Assembly: GCA_009746045.1 (NCBI GenBank)
Contig: RPFO01001495.1
Location: 1-48,545 of the forward strand
Direction of reading: 5' to 3'
Length of the DNA: 48,545 bases
From: Mesostigma viride
Taxonomy: Eukaryota; Streptophyta; Mesostigmatophyceae; Mesostigmatales; Mesostigmataceae
Of the stretch, positions 34,660 through 42,152 are shown piece after piece (position 1 is the stretch's first letter; the number at the start of each line of letters is the position of its first letter). The notes beneath the pieces are model-generated. The model had not been told where the DNA came from. It did no database searches and saw only the letters and a list, made by a program, of their open reading frames with translations. Position numbers and translations under genes: made by a program.

Positions 34660-35365
34660 GGATACTTGATCCGTCGAATACTTTCGAAATGCCTCCGTTG
34701 CTTTGCATCATTTTTTGTAAATGTTTTCGAGCGACGCGTCGTAGTACTTACTTACTAGGACTACAGGTGCTTGACGACGGTATGCGTGACTGTTTTTTTG
34801 TCGTGTTATGTGCAGCCCGACACATTGACGGTAATGAAACTTTTGAAGGGTGAGGCGGGCTATTAAGTGGATAAGGCCATAATCCGCTTGCCATACTAAG
34901 TGCTTGCTATGTGTTGAGATGGCGGGTGCGGGTGCCGTCGGCGCGCAAATTAAGTTGTGCGAGAGTGTAGCTTAGACAGATAACTGGCTGGACCACATTG
35001 CGATGTTGGAAGCCATAGCGTGATCCCTAATCGGGAACAGTGTCAAGGAGGACGACATTTTTCATGTTTTGAAGATTGCCGAATCGTGCATTTTACAGTT
35101 GAAGTCGGATGTTGGGAGTGTCATACGTTGTCGTGCTTTTTTATGGGCGACGCTCGTTGATTGATTTGGCGAGTCCAGAAGTACAAGTTTGAGGGTTGTG
35201 ATGAACGTGAAATGTTGTATACTAATTAATTAATTAATTAATTAGACTTGTGCTCCCGTTGGGGAGTCACGGAGCATTAACCCCGATGGATGGATGGATG
35301 GAGACGGTGTATATGGAAAAACGTGATACTTGCTGCCATGTGGTTTTCTCATCAAATATATAAGA
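34660..35365 (+). pseudogene. Decayed right-arm gene region
   Basis: 34660-34740 is the degenerate partner of the exon at 27848-28005. It has an in-frame stop after YFRNASVALHHFL. Beyond it the sequence has no long open frame. A TTAA microsatellite (AATTAATTAATTAATTAATT) lies at about 35223-35244 and GGAT units at 35286-35300. Confidence 0.4.
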
Positions 35366-35690
35366 CAGCCGGCACTTGCTCATTGACGTTTCTGTGGCTC
35401 ACCCCTTGGCACTTCAGTTGGTGCATCCCAGGCGGCGGCCGGGCTACACGGCGGATCGGGTTGAGCGGGCCGAGCCCACGGCCTATGGCGACGTCGGGCA
35501 CCACCGTGTGGTGCCCTTCGTCTTGGAGTTCGGGGCCTTGGGGACCCTTACCGCCGGCTTCTTTAAGGAGTAAGTAAGTACCTGCGGAAGTTCTTTTAAG
35601 GAGTGTTGCCCGCGGCTCCGGGAGGACTGCGTGGACCTGGAGGGCTAGCGGGCCCCTGGGTCGGCGCGGACCTGGACGCCGTACTGTTTA
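35366..35690 (+). pseudogene. Displaced fragment of the restriction-like endonuclease ORF
   Basis: The frame LIDVSVAHPLAL, then GYTADRVERAE, AYGDVGHHRVVPFVLEFG and FFKE matches the C-terminal third of the 30418-31563 protein. It lacks the zinc finger. An extra 33 bases holding a stop (TAAGTAAGTACCTGCGGAAG) follow FFKE, after which homology resumes and meets another stop. It is in the orientation expected for the right arm but lies about 2.7 kb further out than symmetry predicts. Confidence 0.8.
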
Positions 35691-36003
35691 GGCTTGTTGT
35701 TGTTGTTGTTGTGTCTCACGCCGCACATGGGCAGCAGAGAATCTGTAGTGGCCGAGGGCCGGATATATTTAGTATCGGTGGTACTATCAAGGAGACAACC
35801 AGCAGTACTATGTTTAGGCTTAGGCCCGGTCTAGTACACGGAAAGTTGGGAAGCCGATAACCCAAAGAATAAAGCTTGGTCAACGCGAGTCAGCGCATGG
35901 AATCCAGTAGAATCTGGAAGCGAGGAACGGATAACGCTCGGATTGTCTTTTTCATTTGTCTCGATATACACCGATTTTCGTGAGTTTTCGTGTAGTTGGC
36001 TAG

Positions 36004-36309
36004 TTGCCCCCGTGTCCAGGATTTCAGAAATCGGACGTATCCAACGCAGGTCAACCTTCCTTTTCGGGTTTGGTGTGCGTCGAAAAGACGATTCCAGGTA
36101 TCAAGAATCTCTGCTTACCGTATTTGACGGACGACTTCCCGATTCCTCCGCCGACCCTTGAATCTTCATGTCGGCTCGCACAAACTTTCACTTTTGCCCC
36201 CCCCAACTTTCCGTGCCTTGAGTACGTAGTAAGATTATGCCAGCCCGGGTCTATCTGCGAGGAGAGGTTGAAGGTCGAACCGCACCATGTGCAAAGACAA
36301 CAAGGGTAA
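36004..36309 (+). CDS. Possible Cys-rich exon, unknown function
   Basis: The open frame contains GLVCVEKTIPGIKNLCLPYL, then CLEYVVRLCQPGSICEERL. There are about eight Cys over 100 residues. The absence of simple repeats makes chance less likely, but no family is recognised and no start is evident. If real, it is an internal exon of a right-arm gene reading toward the right terminus. Confidence 0.3.
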   Translation: MPPCPGFQKSDVSNAGQPSFSGLVCVEKTIPGIKNLCLPYLTDDFPIPPPTLESSCRLAQTFTFAPPNFPCLEYVVRLCQPGSICEERLKVEPHHVQRQQG

Positions 36310-36624
36310 ATTATAAGAAGGGTAATCTAAAGTTTCTGCGAGTGGATTGTGTCCTCACTTGATTTCCAAACTTTGGCAATCCCTCTTCTTCTAATAACTC
36401 GACTTTAGTCACTCGTTGATGGGTTGATCGGTATGCGCGCAGGTAAGGAGGATGTGGAGCGGATCCTACACTTGGCAAATGTGGCGGTGGACTTCGGACC
36501 AGCGGCTCAACATGCTTACACTTCCGGAGGGAAGGCTAAGGGGGCGGAAGAGAGGCTAAGGGGGCGGGCAATGAGGGTGATGAGAAGCCCACGTTGGAAA
36601 TGAGACTTATTAAGTGAGACAACT

Positions 36625-36789
36625 ATGGACGGGGAAAAAGACTTGGGAGCACGAGAGGCCTTTTGGTCTGATGGGTGGACTTCTGCCGTTATGAAGGCAG
36701 GGAACAAGGATCCGGAGAATCCAATGTATGCAAAGTTAGAAGACGTTCACGATGCTTTATGGGCAGATGTCTGGATACGACACCAATAG
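36625..36789 (+). CDS. Short ORF or exon (54 aa), unknown function
   Basis: ATG to TAG, protein-like composition: AREAFWSDGWTSAVMKAGNK, then PENPMYAKLEDVHDALWADV. Trp, acidic and aliphatic residues are spaced as in a helical domain. It lies in the right arm and reads toward the right terminus. No homologue seen elsewhere in the window. Confidence 0.3.
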   Translation: MDGEKDLGAREAFWSDGWTSAVMKAGNKDPENPMYAKLEDVHDALWADVWIRHQ

Positions 36790-37211
36790 GAGGGTCGTCA
36801 GTCGCACTTAATTTTTTGAGGGCCTTATCCGTAATTTCGCTTCCGCAATCTGCTCTTGCGTTTACGACTTCCTCCTCTTGCTGTCCGTCAGCTCTGCCAC
36901 CTTTATCGCGTAGTCTAGCGGCATCCAGTACAACTGCCTCTTCAACTTCCCTCCGTCCTCCCCCTCAGGAAAAAAGTTGAGGGGAAATGATGAGCGCTCC
37001 ATGTGGTTGGCCATGCTCGTCCTATTGTTTTAGATTCGAAGTTTAGGTTGTTGTCGAGTCTCTCCATATGAAATATACCCTTAGATTGACATGTTTTACT
37101 AAATTTCAAGCCTCTCGATGTGGAATGTACGTTCAATTTGACATGAATTAAGCATTATGACACCAAATTAGCTCGAAACTACGCGATCGGACGCCAAATC
37201 CGCGCGAAAAA

Positions 37212-37290
37212 ACGCGATCGGACGATTGAAACTAGCGTTTTTTTCTTGCAAAATGCGCGAAAAATGACCCCATTCCGCGTGGGACCACCC
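37212..37290. repeat. Right terminal inverted repeat
   Basis: The reverse complement starts GGGTGGTCCCACGCGGAATG, followed by an 8-9 base insertion (TTTCGCGCA) relative to the left copy, then GCAAGAAAAAAACGCTAGTT and CAATCGTCCG. It is followed by AGCT. Confidence 0.88.
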
Positions 37291-37294
37291 AGCT

Positions 37295-38077
37295 GCGTTA
37301 CAGCGTAAAGAGCTGCTTGGCTCAGGACTGCACACGTTTCTCCCTCAATGGCTACCACCATGTCCTAGCTCAGCATACATACATCGACAGTGCACCTACA
37401 TCGTTACTGATAGCGGTTGCTGAAGAAATCACATCACTTCGAGGGCCTGCAACATATCTTATTGCACCATCTTGGATGGCGCTCACTGCTTACATAGAAC
37501 TTCGGTGAGTGGCCCCGTTGCTCGAGCCCTCTCTGCCCGGCGGCCGGCGCTAGCCCCAAGCACTAACCGTAGACATGGTTTTTCCTGCGCGCAACACCTA
37601 CTTTTGCCTTCGTTGAACGCTGGCCTTTGGCGCAAACTTTGAATTTTGGGAAAGGATGCTGACGGGCAACTGTTGCGCAATGCATTTTTTCCGGGTACGG
37701 CCGCTCCCTGAATGGTACGGCGATCAAGGACGCGATTACGCCAGCAGCAAGCGATCCCAACCAAGCGATACTGTAGAGTGACGACTGTTTCTCTACCACT
37801 GGTAAATACTCGTCATAAGTACTTTTACTTAATTTACTGGACGTCATCTGATGGCCGTGAATATCTGTCGGATGACTGGCATGGCCAGGGCATGGCCACA
37901 AATAAACTTACGGACCGCCGATAAGAGTCAGCACTCAGCAGACTGACAGACGGCCGCAAATGCGTGGACAATACTAATAGACGACGCCAACTATCGTCTT
38001 GCGCAAAGTCTTGCAAGCTTGTGCAAGTGATTCCCGTGGTTGCGACTTGCGACTTGCGCGGGTGTTCCCGTTGAAGC
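37295..38077. other. Unassigned spacer
   Basis: Between the right terminus and the U6/LINE chimera. No ORF over 112 codons, and no domain or repeat recognised. Confidence 0.5.
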
Positions 38078-38092
38078 TAAACGATGACAAAC

Positions 38093-38166
38093 TAGATAAC
38101 AAAAAGATTAGCATGGCCCCTGCGCAAGGATGACACGCACAAATCGGGAATGAGGTCCAAATTTTT
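38093..38166 (+). pseudogene. 5'-truncated U6 snRNA sequence
   Basis: AAGATTAGCATGGCCCCTGC, then GCAAGGATGACACGCACAAA, then TCCAAATTTTT matches the conserved central and 3' part of spliceosomal U6 RNA almost exactly. The first 40 or so bases of U6 are missing or altered, and no upstream element typical of a U6 promoter is evident. It is joined directly to LINE sequence, so it is a retrocopy rather than a functional gene. Confidence 0.93.
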
Positions 38167-38718
38167 ATGGCTGCTGGGTATATGGGCCAAGTGGATGGCT
38201 ATTACAGCTCCCCCCACCTCCGTCACACTATCTACGGTTATTTTCGGCATCACGGGATTACGGGACGCGAGCCTCACAGCCAACCAGATGGCATGGATAT
38301 GGCTACGCACGACGATGCTTCACACCATATGGCAAGTTCGCAACGAGACCGTATTCACGTTACGTGCTGCGTACACGAGAGGTGCCGTGGTCCGCCGGTT
38401 TATCTCCTCTTGGAACCTGGCTATGCGTCGTTACTGGCTCCTGGCGACGGAACAACACAAAGTATGGGACCCGGGCCCTAACAATGACACCCCCAGCCCA
38501 CTGGAAGTCTTCCATGCACTCATGGGCATGAACCAGGTCTTTACACGTATGCCGGATGACGATATATCTACAGTACAATGGCTACCTTGGTCGCAGGGCG
38601 CGCCTTATTAATGCGGGCACCCCGAATTAGGCAAAACTAGGCATTTCAGGCTATTTTTGGCATACCTGGGTCACCTTAACTGTTATATGGAAATAAACTA
38701 ACACCCATTTCACCGGAA
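38167..38718 (+). pseudogene. 3' fragment of a LINE ORF2 with 3' UTR
   Basis: The frame from 38165 to the stop at 38611 reads LWLLGIWAKWMAI, then LTANQMAWIWLRTTMLHTIW and QVRNETVF. The W-W-L-x-T-I-W-x-x-R-N-x-x-F pattern is typical of the region after the RT domain at the C-terminus of L1-like ORF2 proteins. About 107 bases of 3' UTR follow, ending without a poly(A) run at 38718. It is 5'-truncated at the U6 junction. Confidence 0.8.
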
Positions 38719-38733
38719 TAAACGATGACAAAC

Positions 38734-39777
38734 GAAAGACGTGCTTGTGCTCCAAGGAAAAGCTTGTGGCCGGGGAAGGTGGAAGACGGAAGCTACGCCA
38801 AGGCTCGCAGCCAAGGTGGGAATTACATGCTGTGACTTTTTCAGCAATGGCGGTATGGTAGGAACGAATAACTACGTATAAGGAATAGGATCATAGACTC
38901 ACTGATGACCGTCATGATTTACTTAGCAATTAAATCGCCGTCCTTGATGAAATTTATCTAGCTAGCTCGGAGGGCCAGAAGAAGCCATCGGGGGAGAAAC
39001 ACAGCCAGGATCTAGAATTAAGTTGTCATCGATCTGTTCGCTGGTAGGCACAGCACCATTCAGACATCCAGAAGCTAACCCACTCTTAACCGTTTGAGGT
39101 GAGTAAGTAATTCTTCGTCCGAAATACTGACAGTCTTGCATCGACTTGAACACGCCGTACGCACGTGACATTCTCATGCATTGCCCTAGGGCCCACCGCC
39201 CATGATGCTACATGGGCCGCCCAGAGTTTCCCGCCAAGTTAGCCATGCTCGCAGTACATTCATTTTCTCCTATATACACAAGGTCAATTGTACTAATCAA
39301 ACCAAATCTGGTTCAATTCTTATGAAGGGCATCGATATCAAGGAGACAACCAGCGCATGGGAGAATCCGGACCATGGTAGCTCGACCCTGCCGATGTGTA
39401 CAGGTTGCGTCACGTGCTTATGAATTAGGTATTTAAATAATGTACAGGTTGAGCGTATCATGTATGACACGGTCTGCTATTGCGTCACTTTCCTTCTTTC
39501 CACAAACTTCCGTTGTTTAAGCTAACGGTTCTCCATACATTCGTATGTTTGCATCTGTGCTGCCATTTCGATGTCAATTTCGCGCGTGTACTTGTGACGC
39601 CTGATACCGTTGGACTTGCACGTGGCCCCATCGCATGTGGCAGCGGCGTGGTCGGCTGTCCAGCGCGGCCAATTTTTTATGGTGAGCAGCTGTCATCATT
39701 CTTCATCTAGTGTCCATTCACGAAGCTGTAAACATGCTGTGCGTTGCAGCCACCATTGGATGTCCGCATTGTAATAT
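38734..39777. other. Unassigned spacer
   Basis: No gene seen. It contains one of three copies of ATCAAGGAGACAACCAGC (39340-39357). Confidence 0.5.
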
Positions 39778-40446
39778 AGAGGGATGGATGGAGGGATGGA
39801 GGGAGGGAGGGAGGGAGGGAGGGAGGGAGGGATGGACGGATGGAGGGAGGGAGGGAGGGAGGGAGGGAGGGAGGGAGGGAGGGAGGGAGGGAGGGAGGGA
39901 GGGAGGGAGGGAGGGAGGGAGGGAGGGGGGAGGGAGGGAGGGAGGGAGGGAGGGAGGGAGGAGGGAGGGAGGGAGGGAGGGAGGGAGGGAGGAGGGGGAG
40001 GGAGGGAGGGAGGGAGGGGGAGGGAGGGAGGGAGGGAGGGAGGGAGGGAGGGAGGAGGGAGGGAGGGAGGGAGGGAGGGAGGGAGGGAGGGAGGGAGGGA
40101 GGGAGGGAGGGAGGGAGGAGGGAGGGAGGGAGGAGGGAGGGAGGGAGGAGGGAGGGAGGGAGGGAGGGAGGGAGGGAGGGAGGGAGGGAGGGAGGGAGGG
40201 AGGGAGGGAGGGAGGGAGGGAGGGAGGGAGGGAGGGAGGGAGGGAGGGAGGGAGGGAGGGAGGGAGGGAGGGAGGAGGGAGGGAGGGAGGGAGGGAGGGA
40301 GGAGGGAGGGATGGAGGGATGGAGGGATGGAGGGATGGAGGGATGGTTGGAGGGAGGGAGGAGGGAGGGAGGGAGGGAGGGAGGGAGGGAGGGAGGGAGG
40401 GAGGGAGGGAGGGAGGGAGGGAGGGAGGGAGGGAGGGAGGGAGGGA
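39778..40446. repeat. Second GGGA satellite block
   Basis: 669 bp of the same purine satellite as 1-5440, including GGATGGAGGGATGG phrases at both ends. It ends exactly where the transposon terminus GGGTGGTCCC begins. Confidence 0.97.
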
Positions 40447-40910
40447 GGGTGGTCCCACGCGGAATGGGGTAGATTTTTGCAAGAAAAAAACGCTAATTTC
40501 AATCGTCCGAAAACCGGACATTGCGCCGAAATTCTTGCCGAAAATTTGGCAGCCGAGCGAATTTTTCGCCCGACGGACTTTGCGCCGAAATTTTGTGTCT
40601 GCCGTGCTTCGAACTCAACCGACTCCTGCTGTTGCGTGCACTTTGTCCGATGCCTGCAGGCCACGCACGAATTTTGCGACCGAAATATGACGACTAGACA
40701 AGTTTATCGACGACCTACATCGATCTATTGCCACTTTTGAAGTCCTTGGCTTGCTAGCAGCTTTTGATTATCAATGCCGGGAACAAAATTGCCGAAATTT
40801 TTTATTGAATCAGTACATATATGTGCACATGTCCGTAATTTTATCATTCGCAATTTTGACATTGTCGGAGTATTTGACAACTTAGGCATTGCGCCTAGAA
40901 AAAGGTGCCC
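40447..40910. repeat. Terminal and subterminal repeat of the second transposon
   Basis: Homologous to 26033-26655, including GGGTGGTCCCACGCGGAATG, GACATTGCGCCGAAATTCTT, TGCGTGCACTTTGTCC and GCGCCTAGAAAAAGGTGC. The last word contains the stop codon of the neighbouring gene. Confidence 0.85.
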
Positions 40911-41533
40911 CATCCGTCGATGTCAAAATCGCCGAAGGAGTACACTCCCTGGTACTGGTCTCCCCTGTAGTTGGGAGGCTCGCCTGTATACATTTTGGTG
41001 TTCCACTTGGCCCCGCCGTTCTCCGCAGCAGCCAGGAACTCCTGCTGGGCCTCGGCCCTCAGGCGCATCATTGATACATTGGGAGAGCCCGGAATTTCCG
41101 TGCTCTCCACCACCACTCTCGCCTGATTGTCAGGCACGCATTGGTAAGCAGGGTTCAAATCTGAATCGGGTGGCACCAGATCGATCATGCCATTGCCGAA
41201 CGCAATGACACCTGCACCCCACTGTGCAGAAGGTCCGAGCAACTCTACATCAATTCTGATGTTTGCAGCGTGCTCATTTTTGTCGACCATCACATAGGTA
41301 TGCTGAGAACCGAAAATATTGCTCTGCTCCATTTGTGACAGTGTTAAATTTCGGCAAGGTTGGCTGCTTGCAATCGACAGGAAATTGGTGACCCCGACAG
41401 CCAGACGCGCAAGGGTTATAACTGCAGGTAGAACCCAAAATTTGTCGATAAGGAGTAATGGAAGGGCACGACCACCAGTCACTAGTATTCGCTTCACCGG
41501 ACACCTTTTCAGCTTCCGGATAAAATTCAGCAA
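40895..41533 (-). CDS. Terminus-proximal transposon gene, unknown function
   Basis: The well-supported part is the last exon, from about MEQSNIFG (41335) to SFGDFDIDGWGTFF and stop. It is soluble-looking, with IRIDVELLGPSAQWGAGVIA and SMMRLRAEAQQEFLAAAENG. Upstream, a different frame (41504-41310) is Cys-rich (SDWWSCPSITPYRQILG, then CSYNPCASGCRGHQFPVDCK) and looks more protein-like than the in-frame sequence. An intron or a frameshift therefore probably joins the two near 41320-41340. No start is certain. The end matches the gene end near 26640 in the first element, so it belongs to the transposon. A Cys-rich extracellular or zinc-binding role cannot be decided. Confidence 0.5.
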   Translation of the reverse strand: MLNFIRKLKRCPVKRILVTGGRALPLLLIDKFWVLPAVITLARLAVGVTNFLSIASSQPCRNLTLSQMEQSNIFGSQHTYVMVDKNEHAANIRIDVELLGPSAQWGAGVIAFGNGMIDLVPPDSDLNPAYQCVPDNQARVVVESTEIPGSPNVSMMRLRAEAQQEFLAAAENGGAKWNTKMYTGEPPNYRGDQYQGVYSFGDFDIDGWGTFF

Positions 41534-41652
41534 GAGCAGCGGCGATTAGATACTAAATATTGCGTTATTGGTTCGTACCGTACCCAGACAAAAATTGTAC
41601 TAGTGACGCAATTGTACTAGGCGGAATGACAACTGCGCCCGGCAAATAAGTA

Positions 41653-41864
41653 TTTATTGCTCCAACCCCAACCTAACTTGTTCCGGAGCTGTTCGAAGCG
41701 AAGAGCAATGGAAGGGATCGGACCCGAGCCAGATTTGAGTGCGGAACATGATGGCTGGCCTACCTCACTCCGAACATTAATGTGGACCCGGGTTCGAATC
41801 CTGTCAGTGCTATTCGCTTCGAACAGTTCCGGAACGATTTTTTTTGTGGGGGTGGAGCAATAAA
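41653..41864. mobile_element. 212-bp MITE-like inverted repeat with tRNA-like promoter boxes
   Basis: TTTATTGCTCCAACCCC at the left end and its near reverse complement at 41847-41864 are the outer arms. The inner arms GTTCCGGAGCTGTTCGAAGC and GCTTCGAACAGTTCCGGAAC pair as well. Between them GGTTCGAATCC (41791-41801) is a perfect pol III B box, and TGGCTGGCCTAC (41752-41763) lies 39 bases before it as an A-box candidate. No clear target duplication. Confidence 0.6.
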
Positions 41865-42152
41865 TTCTCGACATGCAGAAACAAATGTCGAATAGATTGT
41901 GCAAAAAAATATCGAAATCCTTATCATTATTTAAATATACAGCATAAAATTATGTTGCAGTAAAAAATAACTGTTAATTGAAGGCCGCAAAAAATTATCA
42001 ACTACCCTTAAACTTGACCACAGAAAGATCTCGAAAAATATATACAATATATGCGGCCACCTTTTTACACCCTACTGAAGCCCCACTCTAAAGATATAAT
42101 ACGAGCCGAAACTAGGGCGTCGTCTACCCGCAGCGAGACCCCAATTTCTTGT
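41865..42152. other. AT-rich spacer after the transposase stop
   Basis: No gene. A degenerate copy of the palindrome family (CCCGCAGCGAGACCCC) lies at about 42128. Confidence 0.5.

Larger units (their letters stand above)
26033..37290. mobile_element. Large TIR-bounded element with internal giant inverted repeat
   Basis: The plus-strand start GGGTGGTCCCACGCGG (26033) and its reverse complement ending at 37290 form terminal inverted repeats of about 65-80 bp that share GCAAGAAAAAAACGCTAGTT. The four bases outside both ends are AGCT (26029-26032 and 37291-37294), a possible 4-bp target duplication. A third copy of the terminus at 40447 has no AGCT beside it, so AGCT is not part of the terminus. 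Inside, segments on either side of about 32.1 kb are inverted copies of each other. Gene fragments point outward, toward the nearer terminus. No transposase is seen inside, so this copy may be non-autonomous. Classification is unproven: a 4-bp duplication is reported for Sola elements among others. Confidence 0.7.
38078..38733 (+). mobile_element. U6-LINE chimeric retrogene with 15-bp target duplication
   Basis: TAAACGATGACAAAC occurs at 38078-38092 and again at 38719-38733. Between them are the U6 3' part and a 3' LINE fragment, in that order. This is the structure known for U6/L1 chimeras, which arise when a LINE reverse transcriptase switches from LINE RNA to U6 RNA during integration. Confidence 0.9.

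Noticed and set aside
40895-41533. Possible HAP2-like or viral fusion protein, from the Cys-rich frame and the membrane fragments near 27 kb
   Set aside because: I could find no diagnostic motif, and the Cys-rich and membrane parts are in different elements. Not claimed.
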